NCBI GenBank assembly: GCA_051955775.1
Contig: JBQCGJ010000244.1
Location: 1-42,836 of the forward strand
DNA: 42,836 bases
Source: DASUHT01 sp051955775
GTDB taxonomy: Bacteria; Actinomycetota; Thermoleophilia; Gaiellales; JAICJC01
Reading direction: 5' to 3'
In this document: piece by piece, positions 26,550 through 34,705 of the stretch
Layout of the letters: every line of letters begins with the position of its first letter
How positions within the stretch are numbered: the first letter of the stretch is position 1
Made by a program: the position numbers and the translations under genes
The notes under the pieces: generated by a model
What the model was told of the DNA's origin: nothing
What the model saw: only the letters and a program-made list of their open reading frames with translations
Databases searched by the model: none

Positions 26550-27524
26550 GTGGCCGATCACATCAGCGTCGATATCACCCGTGTGACCGATGGCGATGCC
26601 GATCCCGGCCCCGCCACGCGCACCCGCAACACCTGCCCTCGCTGTGCGTCGCATTACCGCGAGGATGAGATGGTGGCCAACCTGCGGGTGTGCACGCACT
26701 GCGGCTACCACTTCCCGGTGGCCGCCCGCGAGCGCATCGTGCAGCTTGTCGACGAGGGGTCGTGGACCGAGGTGGCGCGCGGCCTGCAGTCCGCCGACCC
26801 GCTGGAGTTCACCGACACCAGGCCGTACACCGAGCGCACGGCCGACGCCCAGGAGGCCACGGGGCTGCTGGACGCGGTGCTGGTCGGTGTGGCCTCGATC
26901 GGCGGCCAGCGCACCGCGCTCGCCGTCATGGACTTCACGTTTCTCGGCGGGTCGATGGGGTCGGTGGTGGGCGAGAAGTTCGTGCGGGTCGCCCATGTCG
27001 CTCTGGAGCAGCGGATCCCGCTGGTGTCGGTGGCGTCGTCCGGCGGCGCCCGCATGCAGGAGGGCGTGCTGGCGCTGATGCAGATGGCGAAGACGGTGTC
27101 GGCAGTGGACGAGCTGCGTGAGGCCGGCCGCCCATTCGTGTCGGTGCTCGCACACCCCACGACCGGCGGCGTGGCTGCCAGCTTCGCCGCGCTGGGCGAC
27201 GTCATCATGGCCGAGCCGGGCGCTCTGCTGTCGTTCTCCGGCCCGCGGGTGGTCCGTCAGACCACCCGGGAGACGGTGCCCGACGACTTCGGCCTGGCCG
27301 AGTCCAACCTCGAGCACGGCCACATCGACATGATCGTTGCCCGCGCCGAGCTGCGCGACCAGCTGGCGAGAGCGGTCGCCCTGCTGTCGGGCGGCACGCC
27401 GTACCGGCGGCCGACCGTGCTCGAGATCGATGCGGTGGGCGCGTTCGCCCGAGTGCTCGGCGACATGCGGCGGCGGGTGGGCGGCGTCTTCCGGCCGCCC
27501 TCCGACAACGGCGAGGGTCCGTGA
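26550..27524 (+). CDS. accD: Acetyl-CoA carboxylase carboxyltransferase subunit beta
   Basis: 324 residues. Zinc ribbon Cys29, Cys32, Cys48, Cys51 (CPRC and CTHC), then the crotonase-like carboxyltransferase with FLGGSMGSVVGEKF, SSGGARMQEG and HPTTGGVAASFA. It forms an alpha2beta2 complex with AccA to carboxylate acetyl-CoA. The first codon is GTG 26550, without a Shine-Dalgarno; a possible -10 TATCGT would leave a leader of about ten bases. Confidence 0.95.
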   Translation: MADHISVDITRVTDGDADPGPATRTRNTCPRCASHYREDEMVANLRVCTHCGYHFPVAARERIVQLVDEGSWTEVARGLQSADPLEFTDTRPYTERTADAQEATGLLDAVLVGVASIGGQRTALAVMDFTFLGGSMGSVVGEKFVRVAHVALEQRIPLVSVASSGGARMQEGVLALMQMAKTVSAVDELREAGRPFVSVLAHPTTGGVAASFAALGDVIMAEPGALLSFSGPRVVRQTTRETVPDDFGLAESNLEHGHIDMIVARAELRDQLARAVALLSGGTPYRRPTVLEIDAVGAFARVLGDMRRRVGGVFRPPSDNGEGP

Positions 27525-28366
27525 CCGCCGGCGGCCGCAGATTCGGGTTCCTGCGCCGGGGTGGGGCGGATGCCGACTCCTGGCATGCCGTCCAGCTTGC
27601 CCGGCACCAGGATCGCCCATACACCCTGGACTACCTCGGGCGTATCTGCGACGACTTCATGGAGCTGCACGGCGACCGGGCAGAGGGCGACGACCCGGCG
27701 ATCGTCGCCGGCATCGGCTCGTTCCGCGGCCAGTCCGTGGCCTTCGTCGGTCATCAGAAGGGCCGTGACCTCAAGGAGCGCACCTTCCGCAACTTCGGCA
27801 TGCCGCGCCCGGAGGGGTACCGCAAGGCGATGCGGGTGTTCCAGCTCGCCGCCCGTCTGGACTTCCCGGTTGTCACCCTCATCGATACGCCCGGCGCCTA
27901 CCCGGGCGTTGGCGCCGAGCAGCGCGGCCAGTCCGGCGCGATCGCTCGCTCGCAGATGCTGCTGATGGGCCTGCGGGTGCCGGTGGTGGCCTGTGTGATC
28001 GGTGAGGGCTCGTCCGGCGGCGCGCTCGCGATCGGGGTGGCCGACCGCGTACTGATGCAGCAGAACGCGGTGTACACGGTGATCTCGCCTGAGGGCTGCG
28101 CGTCGATCCTGTGGAAGGACGCCGGCGAGGCCAGGCGGGCGGCGGGCGCGCTCAAGCCCACGGCCGAGGCGTGCCTGGCGCTGGGTGTGGTCGACGACAT
28201 CGTGCCCGAGCCGTCGGGCGGCGCGCACCGCGACCCGGCTCGCTCAGCCGAGCTGTTGGCCGACGCCATCGCAGGCGAGCTGGAGGTGGTCAGCGCCATC
28301 CCGCCTCCGGAGCGCCGCCGGCTGCGACGGGAGAAGTTCCAGCGGCTTGGCGCGTGGGTCGAGTAG
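27521..28366 (+). CDS. accA: Acetyl-CoA carboxylase carboxyltransferase subunit alpha
   Basis: 281 residues, a little shorter than the usual 310-320. Landmarks: RPYTLDYLGRICDDFMELHGDR, GHQKGRDLKER, FGMPRPEGYRKA, TLIDTPGAYPGVGAEQRGQ, GEGSSGGALAIGVADRVLM and ISPEGCASILWKD. GTG 27521 overlaps the accD stop. The accB and accC genes are not in this window. Confidence 0.95.
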   Translation: MTAGGRRFGFLRRGGADADSWHAVQLARHQDRPYTLDYLGRICDDFMELHGDRAEGDDPAIVAGIGSFRGQSVAFVGHQKGRDLKERTFRNFGMPRPEGYRKAMRVFQLAARLDFPVVTLIDTPGAYPGVGAEQRGQSGAIARSQMLLMGLRVPVVACVIGEGSSGGALAIGVADRVLMQQNAVYTVISPEGCASILWKDAGEARRAAGALKPTAEACLALGVVDDIVPEPSGGAHRDPARSAELLADAIAGELEVVSAIPPPERRRLRREKFQRLGAWVE

Positions 28367-28369
28367 CCT
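28364..28369 (+). promoter_or_regulatory. -10 element (TAGCCT) before the antiporter gene
   Basis: TAGCCT contains the accA stop codon and ends 7 nt before the antiporter GTG. No ribosome site is present in the 10-nt gap. Confidence 0.35.
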
Positions 28370-28376
28370 CTCGCCG

Positions 28377-29423
28377 GTGACGCGACGCGAGACGCTCACC
28401 TTCGCGGCCGTGTTCGGCCTGGCGGCGGTCGCGGTGATCTTGCGAATCGCCGGCGTCGCCGGGCAGGTGGTGTTCATCATGTCGGCGGCGTCGCTGATGG
28501 CGCTGGCGTGGCTGCTGGGGGAGGCCACCGACCAGGCCGGCGACACGGCCGGGCCGCGTGTGTCCGCGCTGCTCAACGCCTCCATGGGCAACCTGCCCGA
28601 GATGGTGATCGTGGTGCTCGCGATCAACGCGGGGCTTGCTGACATCGCCCGCGCGTCCATCATCGGCTCGGTGATCGGGAACATCCTGATGATCCTCGGC
28701 CTGTCGCTCGTGCTGGGAGGCTGGAAGAACGGCGTTCAGACCTTCAACCAGCGGCTGGCTGCCACCAACTCCTCGATGCTGGTGCTGGCGGTTGCCGGGC
28801 TGGGCGTGCCGACGCTGTTCGCCGCGGTCAACTCGGATGCACATGACGCGGAGGTGTTGTCGTGGTGGACCGCCGCGGCGCTGCTGGTCACGTACGTGGC
28901 CTACCTGTACTACTCGTTCACCACGCCGGGCCTGCGCTACCGCCACAAGCATCAGGGCGGGACGTGGACGCGCACGCAGGCGGTCGCGCTGCTGTGCCTG
29001 ACCGCGCTGGCGACCGGCGTGGTCAGCGAGGTGCTGGTGCACTCGATCGCGCCCACCGTGCGCGACCTGGGCGTGCCGCGGGCGTTCATCGGGCTGATCG
29101 TGGTGCCGTTCGTGGGGAACGCCGCCGAGCATTTCTCCGCCGTTCGCCTGGCCTACCGGAACAGCCTCGACTTCGCGATGGGCATCGCCTACGGGTCGGG
29201 CATCCAGATCGCCCTGGCCGCGTCGGCGCTGGCGGTGTTCGCGTCGATCCCGCTCGGCCCGAACCTGACGCTCGTCTTCCCGCCGCTGGAGCTGGCGGCC
29301 CTGGCGGCGGCGGCGCTGGTGTCCACGCTGGTCGCACGAGGCGGCGAGACCAACTGGCTCGAGGGCCTGCAGCTGCTGGTCATCTATTTCGTGGTTGCGG
29401 TGTCTTTTTGGTTGCTCGGCTGA
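28377..29423 (+). CDS. Calcium/cation:proton antiporter (CaCA/CAX family)
   Basis: 348 residues, about 11 membrane segments. The two alpha repeats are visible: SALLNASMGNLPEMVIVVLAI-like (GN..E) in the N-terminal half and VVPFVGNAAEHFSAVRLA in the C-terminal half, each with the ion-binding Glu. Expected to export Ca2+ or another divalent cation in exchange for protons. GTG 28377 lies 10 nt after accA. The 3' 44 nt overlap the convergent helicase gene. Confidence 0.88.
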   Translation: MTRRETLTFAAVFGLAAVAVILRIAGVAGQVVFIMSAASLMALAWLLGEATDQAGDTAGPRVSALLNASMGNLPEMVIVVLAINAGLADIARASIIGSVIGNILMILGLSLVLGGWKNGVQTFNQRLAATNSSMLVLAVAGLGVPTLFAAVNSDAHDAEVLSWWTAAALLVTYVAYLYYSFTTPGLRYRHKHQGGTWTRTQAVALLCLTALATGVVSEVLVHSIAPTVRDLGVPRAFIGLIVVPFVGNAAEHFSAVRLAYRNSLDFAMGIAYGSGIQIALAASALAVFASIPLGPNLTLVFPPLELAALAAAALVSTLVARGGETNWLEGLQLLVIYFVVAVSFWLLG

Positions 29424-31695
29424 GCGAGGCTGGTCTGCGCGCACGGTTCGCCTCGCCACGCCGAGACGGGTCAGCCGCTGCCGCTGCCAGCAGCTCCAGT
29501 GTGCGCAGGGCGCCCTTCTTGGACAGCGGGTGGTTGAGGTCGCCGCACTTCGGCGACTGGACGCATGACGGGCATCCCCTGGCGCACGGGCACGCGCGCA
29601 GCAGCTCGGCCGTGGTGGCGGTCCAGCGCTCGAACAGCTCGAATCCGCGGGCGGCGATGCCGACCCCGCCCGGATGGCCGTCGTACACGAACACCGTGGG
29701 CAGGCCCGTGTGCATGTGGTGTGACGTCGACAACCCGCCGATGTCCCCGCGGTCGCACGTCGCGAGCAGCGGCAGCAGCGAGATCATGGCGTGTTCGGCC
29801 GCGTGCAGGCTGCCCAGCAGCGGCTCTCCGTCCGGCACGGCAGGACTGAACCACACCGCCTCGGTCGAATACGTGTGCGCGGGGAGCTCCAGCTCGGTGA
29901 GGTCGATCGGGGTGTGGTCGGCCAGCCGCCGGCGCTGGAACCCGACCACCTGCTCGCGCATCTCGACGCCTCCCAGCGTGAGGCAGATGCCCGCCTGCTC
30001 GCGTGCGGCGTGCTCCGCCTGCACGGTCACGGCCGAGACGGTCTTCGGCTGCGTGTAGTAGTCGCCGGCGAAGGGCTCGACGACAGCCACCCGCCCCTCC
30101 AGATCGAGCTCGCGCACCAGCAGCCGCTCGCCCTGGTGCAGATACACGGCGCCGGGATGCACCGTGGACGGCGCCCGGGCCACGTCGACCAGCCCGCACA
30201 GCGCGCCGGTGGCGGCATCCACCACCGCCACGGCGCCGGCGCCGGTCGATCGCAGTGAGATTCGGCCTGCCGGATGGTCGAGCCCGCGGAAGACGAATCC
30301 GGCCCGTGTCGGCGCCAGGTCGCTCAGCTCCGCCGCGAGCGCGAGCGCGCCGCGTCCGAAGTGCTGCTCGTCGGCGGGCACCAGCGGCCGTTCCGCCGCC
30401 GCCGCCAGCAGGTGGCCGGACAGCACAGCAGGATTCCCCGGATTGGCCACCGCGGCCTCCACCGGGCGCGCCAGCAGCTCGTCCGGGTGGCGTGCGAAGT
30501 ACTGGTCGAGCGCGTCGTCGCCCGCGACCATCACCCCCAGTCCCGCCCGCCGCCGGCCCGCACGGCCCCACTGCTGGCGAAGCGAGGCCATCGACCCGGG
30601 AAAGCCGACGGACACGGCGCAATCCAGGTGCCCGACATCCACGCCAAGCTCGAGCGCGCTGGTGGCGACGACCCCCAGCAGCCGGCCGCCGGCCAGGCCC
30701 TGCTCGATCTCGCGCCGCTGCTCGGGGGTGTACCCGGCCCGATACGGGGCGATGGCGGCCGCGGCCTGAGGCGCGTGCCGTTCCAGCGCCTCGCGGGCGT
30801 ACCGGTACATCAGCTCGCAACCGCGCCGGGACTTGGCGAACGCGATCGTGCGCACGTCGCGGGCGACCAGGCCGGCGAACAGGGCCGCGGCCTCGCCCAG
30901 CGCGCTGGCCCGGATGCCCAGCGCCTCGTCCAGCAGGGGCGGGTTCCACACGGCCAGCTCCCGCTCGGCCGCCGGCGAGCCGTCCTGCTCGATCAGCGTG
31001 ACCGGCCCACCGGCCAGCACCTCGGCCGCCGGCCCGGGGTTCGCGACGGTGGCGGACGCGAGCAGGAACCGCGGCCGAGATCCATAGGCCGCGCACACGC
31101 GTCGCAGCCGCGCCAGCACATTGGCCACGTGCGAGCCGAACACCCCGCGGTAGGCGTGTGCCTCGTCGACCACGACGAAGCGCAGGTTGGCCAGCAGGTC
31201 GGCCCAGGCGGCGTGTGCCGGGAGCAGTCCGACGTGCAGCATGTCCGGGTTGGTGAGCACCACGTTCGCCCACTCGCGGGCCTGGCGTCGCTGCGCCGGC
31301 GGCGTGTCCCCGTCGTACATGGCCAGCCGCAGGCCGGGCGGACGCAGGCCGGCCATCGAGCGCGCCTGGTCATGTGCCAGGGCCTTGGTGGGATACAGGT
31401 AGAGGGCGCAGGCCCGGCGGTCGCCGGCAACCGCATCCAGCACCGGCAGGTTGAACCCCAGCGACTTGCCCGATGCGGTGCCGGTGACGATCGCGATGTT
31501 GCCCAGCGCCGCCGCCGCAAATGCCTCGGACTGATGTGAGTAGAGCTGCTCGACGCCGGCCGCCCGCAGGGCCGCGGCCAGCTCGGGATGCAGGGTGTCG
31601 GGGAGCGGCGCCACCTGGGCCGGCCGGGCGGGCACGTCGCGCCGGGCAACCACCTGCTCCATGGCCAGCAGGTCTGCCCAGGCGGACGACGTCAC
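29380..31695 (-). CDS. DEAD/DEAH-box helicase with DUF1998 (MrfA/YprA-like)
   Basis: 771 residues. Motif I GTASGKS at 72-78, DEAH box VVVDEAHAYRG, motif III LLASATVANPG, motif VI QQWGRAGRR, then a large C-terminal region with a four-cysteine cluster CPCARGCPSCVQSPKC (about 715-730) and the DUF1998 segment. B. subtilis MrfA of this family repairs mitomycin C damage. GTG 31695 overlaps the pheA stop (GTGA); longer upstream frame is the pheA shadow. Its last 44 nt overlap the antiporter gene in antisense. Confidence 0.9.
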   Translation of the reverse strand: MTSSAWADLLAMEQVVARRDVPARPAQVAPLPDTLHPELAAALRAAGVEQLYSHQSEAFAAAALGNIAIVTGTASGKSLGFNLPVLDAVAGDRRACALYLYPTKALAHDQARSMAGLRPPGLRLAMYDGDTPPAQRRQAREWANVVLTNPDMLHVGLLPAHAAWADLLANLRFVVVDEAHAYRGVFGSHVANVLARLRRVCAAYGSRPRFLLASATVANPGPAAEVLAGGPVTLIEQDGSPAAERELAVWNPPLLDEALGIRASALGEAAALFAGLVARDVRTIAFAKSRRGCELMYRYAREALERHAPQAAAAIAPYRAGYTPEQRREIEQGLAGGRLLGVVATSALELGVDVGHLDCAVSVGFPGSMASLRQQWGRAGRRRAGLGVMVAGDDALDQYFARHPDELLARPVEAAVANPGNPAVLSGHLLAAAAERPLVPADEQHFGRGALALAAELSDLAPTRAGFVFRGLDHPAGRISLRSTGAGAVAVVDAATGALCGLVDVARAPSTVHPGAVYLHQGERLLVRELDLEGRVAVVEPFAGDYYTQPKTVSAVTVQAEHAAREQAGICLTLGGVEMREQVVGFQRRRLADHTPIDLTELELPAHTYSTEAVWFSPAVPDGEPLLGSLHAAEHAMISLLPLLATCDRGDIGGLSTSHHMHTGLPTVFVYDGHPGGVGIAARGFELFERWTATTAELLRACPCARGCPSCVQSPKCGDLNHPLSKKGALRTLELLAAAAADPSRRGEANRARRPASLSRATKKTPQPRNR

Positions 31696-32528
31696 GGCCG
31701 GGACGCGGCCGGATAACAGCCCAGGAAGCTCAGCTCGGCCACCTCGCGCTCCAGCGCGGCCAGCGCCTCCGACATGGGGGCGTCCAGCGGATGACCTTCG
31801 AGATCCGCGTAGAACTGGTAGTTCCACGGGCGTCCGGGGATGGGCCGGCTCTGCAGCGAGCACATGTTGACGCCGAAGGTCGCCAGCGGGTTGATCGCGG
31901 ATGCCAGCGCGCCGGGGTGGTGGTGGGTCACGAAACGCACCGCGGTGCGCCACTCGCGGCCGTCGTCACGGTCGAGCCGCGTGTGCGGGGCGATGGCCAC
32001 GAACCGCGTGTAGTTCTCGGCGTGGTCGGACACGTCGTTGAGGAGCACGGTCAGGCCCAGCCGCTCGCCGGCCCGGCGGGATGCGATCGCCGCCTGGGCC
32101 TGGTCGCGGGCCTCGGCCACGCGGCGGGCGGCGGCGGCGGTGGAGGGCGCCACATCCGGCAACGTGTCGGGCAGCGAGGACAGGAACCGCCGGCACTGCG
32201 CGAGCGCCGCCGGGTGGCTGTGGATCCGAGACAGAGCGTCGATGTTCGTGCCGGGCAGGCCGACCAGGCAGTGCGGGACCGGCAGCACCACCTCGTCGAC
32301 GATGGCCAGGGGCGCGTGCGACAGCAGGTCATAGGTCTCGGGGATGGCACCGGCCAGCGAGTTCTCGATCGGCAGCACGCCGCACGCCACCTCGCTCTTC
32401 GTCACCGCACGCATGACGTCCGCCGCCGACCGGCAGGGCTGCAGCTCGGCCGACGGGTACAGGCGGGCGGCCGCCTCCGCCGCGTACGCATCGGCGTCGC
32501 CGAAGTGGGCAATCATCATGCTGGTCAT
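31692..32528 (-). CDS. pheA: Prephenate dehydratase
   Basis: 278 residues. Catalytic domain 1-185 with GVLPIENSLAG and the NDVSDHAENYTRFVAI region (Thr-Arg-Phe motif); a C-terminal ACT domain with HHPGALASAINPLATFGVN and LQSRPIPGRPWNYQFYADLEGH that should bind phenylalanine for feedback. It converts prephenate to phenylpyruvate; no chorismate mutase domain is fused. The usual N-terminal FGPxGSYS motif is diverged to FGDADAYAAEAA. ATG 32528 has GGAGG 4 nt upstream. It is preceded by a Phe leader peptide and terminator, so transcription is probably attenuated. Confidence 0.94.
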   Translation of the reverse strand: MTSMMIAHFGDADAYAAEAAARLYPSAELQPCRSAADVMRAVTKSEVACGVLPIENSLAGAIPETYDLLSHAPLAIVDEVVLPVPHCLVGLPGTNIDALSRIHSHPAALAQCRRFLSSLPDTLPDVAPSTAAAARRVAEARDQAQAAIASRRAGERLGLTVLLNDVSDHAENYTRFVAIAPHTRLDRDDGREWRTAVRFVTHHHPGALASAINPLATFGVNMCSLQSRPIPGRPWNYQFYADLEGHPLDAPMSEALAALEREVAELSFLGCYPAASRP

Positions 32529-32542
32529 CCGTCCTCCGTCAT

Positions 32543-32570
32543 AAAAAAAGCCTCCGGGATCCGGAGGCTT
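32543..32570 (-). terminator. Intrinsic terminator of the pheA attenuator
   Basis: On the minus strand AAGCCTCCGG (32570-32561), loop ATC, CCGGAGGCTT (32557-32548), merging into seven T (32549-32543). A 10-bp GC-rich stem followed by a U tract is a textbook Rho-independent terminator and the strongest in the window. It lies upstream of pheA, 15 nt before its ATG, so it must be read through for expression. Confidence 0.9.
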
Positions 32571-32601
32571 CGAGCCGCGTCGTGATGGTCTGGCCGCGCG
32601 C

Positions 32602-32661
32602 TCAGATGCCTCGGTGGGGGCTGGTAAAGGCGAAGCCGAACGCGAAGCAGGCGCGATACAT
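32602..32661 (-). CDS. Phenylalanine leader peptide (pheL-type)
   Basis: A 19-residue ORF, MYRACFAFGFAFTSPHRGI, ending in TGA 41 nt before the terminator stem's loop region. Four Phe codons alternate with Ala/Gly at positions 6, 8, 10 and 12, and Tyr is at 2. The position upstream of a terminator and pheA is that of E. coli pheL, though the sequence is unrelated. TAGCAT ends 7 nt before the ATG, so translation is probably leaderless. Too short for ordinary gene callers. Confidence 0.8.
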   Translation of the reverse strand: MYRACFAFGFAFTSPHRGI

Positions 32662-32674
32662 TGGGCGGATGCTA
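32657..32674. promoter_or_regulatory. Interleaved divergent promoter of pheL-pheA and thiL
   Basis: Plus strand: TACATT (32657-32662) ends 6 nt before the thiL ATG at 32669. Minus strand: TAGCAT (32674-32669) ends 7 nt before the leader-peptide ATG at 32661. Each -10 hexamer overlaps the other gene's start codon. No ribosome sites. Confidence 0.5.
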
Positions 32675-33469
32675 TCAGAGCGCCAGATGGTGCAGGCGCT
32701 GGCCTCGGTCGCCGTTGGCATTGGAGACGACGCGGCGGTGCTGGAGGGCGGCCTGGTGTTCGCCTCGGACATGCTGGTGGAGGGCCAGCACTTCCAGATC
32801 GGGCGGCTGGACGCCTTCGCGGCCGGCCGGCGGGCGGCCGGAGCCAACCTGTCCGACATGGCGGCGATGGCGGCCGAGCCGCTGTGCATGGTGGCCGCGT
32901 TCGGGTTACCGGAGGGTTTCGAAGAGGTGCAGCGGCTGGCCGAGGGAATCGCCTCGTACGATGTGCCGCTGGTCGGCGGAGACCTCACTCGCAGCGACCG
33001 GCTGGTGATCTCGATCGCAGTGCTGGGGCGGGCCGAGCGGCCCGTGCTGCGCTCCGGGGGACGGCCGGGCGACCTGCTGGCGGTGACCGGTGAGCTGGGG
33101 CGCCAGGCTGCCACCGGCTACACCGCGCCGGTGACGCCGCGGCTCGCGGAGGGACGCGCGCTGGGCTCGGTGGCGACCGCCATGATCGACCTCTCCGACG
33201 GCATCGCCTCGGATGCGAGGCTGCTGGCCGAGGCGTCGGGCTGCGGCGCCGTGATCGAGCTCGCCACGCTGCCCATCGCTCCGGGCGCGACGCTCGAGCA
33301 GGCGGCCGGCGGCGGCGAGGACTACGAGCTCCTGGCTGCGCTGCCCGGCGGCGCCGAGATGCCTGTCCCGATGACGGTGGTCGGACATCTGACCGCCGAG
33401 CCGGGGTTCCGTCTGCTGGACGAGTCGGGGCGAGCGCGCGACATCCGCGGCTGGGACCACTTCGCATGA
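32669..33469 (+). CDS. thiL: Thiamine-monophosphate kinase
   Basis: 266 residues, shorter than the usual 300-330 mainly in the central loop. Motifs: GIGDDAAVL, VEGQHF, ANLSDMAAMAAEP (Mg/phosphate), VGGDLTRSDR, MIDLSDGIASDARLL and GGEDYELLAAL. It phosphorylates thiamine monophosphate to TPP. Start ATG 32669 is chosen because it directly precedes the conserved LSERQMVQAL segment and fits the promoter spacing; upstream frame is antisense to the pheA leader. Stop overlaps the next gene (ATGA). Confidence 0.9.
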   Translation: MLSERQMVQALASVAVGIGDDAAVLEGGLVFASDMLVEGQHFQIGRLDAFAAGRRAAGANLSDMAAMAAEPLCMVAAFGLPEGFEEVQRLAEGIASYDVPLVGGDLTRSDRLVISIAVLGRAERPVLRSGGRPGDLLAVTGELGRQAATGYTAPVTPRLAEGRALGSVATAMIDLSDGIASDARLLAEASGCGAVIELATLPIAPGATLEQAAGGGEDYELLAALPGGAEMPVPMTVVGHLTAEPGFRLLDESGRARDIRGWDHFA

Positions 33470-34305
33470 TCCCGATCCTCAGCGGGCTGTCGGCGGCCGT
33501 CCTGTGGGGCGGCTCAACGCTCGCCGCGTCGCGCTCGACCCGGATCATCGGAGCGCAGCAGGCGCTGGCCTATGTGATGCTGTTCGGGCTGGTCGCAACC
33601 AGCGTCGCGGTCGCAGTGTCCGGCCCGCCGCCCCATCCGTCGCCGCGGGCCTTGGGGTGGGCGCTGCTGGGAGGGGTGGCGTCGGCAGTCGGCCTGGGCA
33701 TGATGTACCGCGCGCTGCGGCACGGGAAGGTCGGCGTGGTCGCCCCGATCGCCTCCACCGAGGGGGCGCTGGCTGCGATGTTCTCGGTGGCGTTCCTGGG
33801 CGAGCAGCTGACCGCGGGCGTAGTCGTGTGCCTCGCCGTGATCGCGGCCGGCGTGGTGCTGGTGACGTTGCACGGCCGCCGCTCCGACGTCCACCTGCGA
33901 CCGTCGCTGGATGCACTGGCGGCGGCGTGCGCGTTCGGCGTGGGCCTGGTCGCCAGCTCGCAGGCCGGGCATGGGCTGGGAGCCTTCTGGACGATCCTGG
34001 TGGCACGCGTCGTGGGGGTGGCCGTGATCGCCTGCCCGCTGATCCTGCGCGGCGTGCTGCGGCGGCCGGGCGCGGCCTGGTGGCTGGTGCTGTTCTCGGG
34101 GCTGGCCGAGCTGTTCGGGTTTGCGGCCTACATCTACGGCTCGCGGGGGGGCGCGGCGATTCCGGCCGTGCTCGCGTCGCAGTTCGCGGCCGTGGCCACG
34201 ATCGGCTCGTTCCTGCTGTTCGGCGAGCGCCTGCGCGGACGCCAGCTCGCGGCGGGCGCCGTGATCATCGCCGGCGTGGGCGGGCTCGCGCTGCTCCGCG
34301 CGTAG
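33466..34305 (+). CDS. EamA/DMT-superfamily transporter
   Basis: 279 residues with about ten membrane segments in two EamA repeats; the first opens LSGLSAAVLWGGSTLAASR and contains PIASTEGALAAMFSVAFLGEQL, the second has PAVLASQFAAVATIGSFLLFGERL. Substrate unknown. ATG 33466 overlaps the thiL stop, so it might move a thiamine-related compound, but this rests on linkage alone. Confidence 0.88.
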   Translation: MIPILSGLSAAVLWGGSTLAASRSTRIIGAQQALAYVMLFGLVATSVAVAVSGPPPHPSPRALGWALLGGVASAVGLGMMYRALRHGKVGVVAPIASTEGALAAMFSVAFLGEQLTAGVVVCLAVIAAGVVLVTLHGRRSDVHLRPSLDALAAACAFGVGLVASSQAGHGLGAFWTILVARVVGVAVIACPLILRGVLRRPGAAWWLVLFSGLAELFGFAAYIYGSRGGAAIPAVLASQFAAVATIGSFLLFGERLRGRQLAAGAVIIAGVGGLALLRA

Positions 34306-34320
34306 CCTGCCGCCGGAGCT

Positions 34321-34659
34321 CTAGGCCGATGCCCCCAGCCAGGCCGACAGCTCGTCCTCCAGCTTGCGGCGCGGCTGTGCCCCGATCAGCTTCTTCTGCA
34401 CCTCGCCCTTCTCGAACACCATCAGCGTCGGGATGGACAGGATGTCGTAGCGCGACGCGGTCTGGAAGTTGTCGTCGACGTTCAGCTTGGTGAACTTGAC
34501 GCGACCGGAGTGCTGTGCAGCCATCTCGTCGAGGATCGGGTCCATCACCCTGCAGGGACCGCACCAGGGCGCCCAGAAGTCCACCACCACCGGATCGTCA
34601 GACCCCACCACCTGCTCGTCCCATGTGGCGTCAGTGACCTCGACCATTTGCTCGCTCAC
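34321..34659 (-). CDS. trxA: Thioredoxin
   Basis: 112 residues with active site WCGPC at 32-36 after VVVDFWAP, the cis-proline segment SIPTLMVFEKGE and a normal C-terminal helix. GTG 34659 has AAGGAG 7 nt upstream; an ATG four codons later is an alternative. Convergent with the EamA gene (15 nt apart). Confidence 0.95.
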   Translation of the reverse strand: MSEQMVEVTDATWDEQVVGSDDPVVVDFWAPWCGPCRVMDPILDEMAAQHSGRVKFTKLNVDDNFQTASRYDILSIPTLMVFEKGEVQKKLIGAQPRRKLEDELSAWLGASA

Positions 34660-34687
34660 GACCAGCTCCTTGCCTCGCCTGGAGCCG

Positions 34688-34693
34688 AGTATA
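34688..34693 (-). promoter_or_regulatory. -10 element (TATACT) of trxA
   Basis: TATACT on the minus strand in the 46-nt gap after the mannosyltransferase gene; the start site would be near 34680, giving a 20-nt leader that contains AAGGAG. No clear -35. Confidence 0.45.
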
Positions 34694-34705
34694 GCGACCG
34701 CGGGA

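Larger units (their letters stand above)
32543..32661 (-). promoter_or_regulatory. Phenylalanine transcription attenuator (leader of pheA)
   Basis: Leader RNA elements in order: leader-peptide ORF (32661-32602), antiterminator arm CCGAGGC (32614-32608, codons 16-18 of the leader), a 31-nt spacer, then the terminator. CCGAGGC can pair with the terminator's 5' arm GCCTCCGG (32568-32561) with one bulged base. A ribosome stalled at Phe codons 6-12 would leave that arm free (antitermination); one that reaches the stop codon would cover it (termination). A competing 7-bp pairing GGCTTCG (codons 9-11) with CGAAGCC also exists. Confidence 0.75.

Noticed and set aside
29471..31273. 600-codon Arg/Gly-rich minus-strand frame inside the helicase gene
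   Set aside because: Same-strand shadow in another frame; helicase motifs are in the 29380-31695 frame.
32525..32542. Five-codon ORF MTEDG between the terminator and pheA, its stop overlapping the pheA ATG
   Set aside because: Its middle codons are simply the pheA GGAGG ribosome site; no independent evidence of translation.
32602..32661. TPP riboswitch or T-box in the thiL/pheA spacer
   Set aside because: The spacer is only 7 bp between start codons on the thiL side, and the pheA leader has no T-box or THI-box sequence; the Phe leader ORF plus terminator explains it better.
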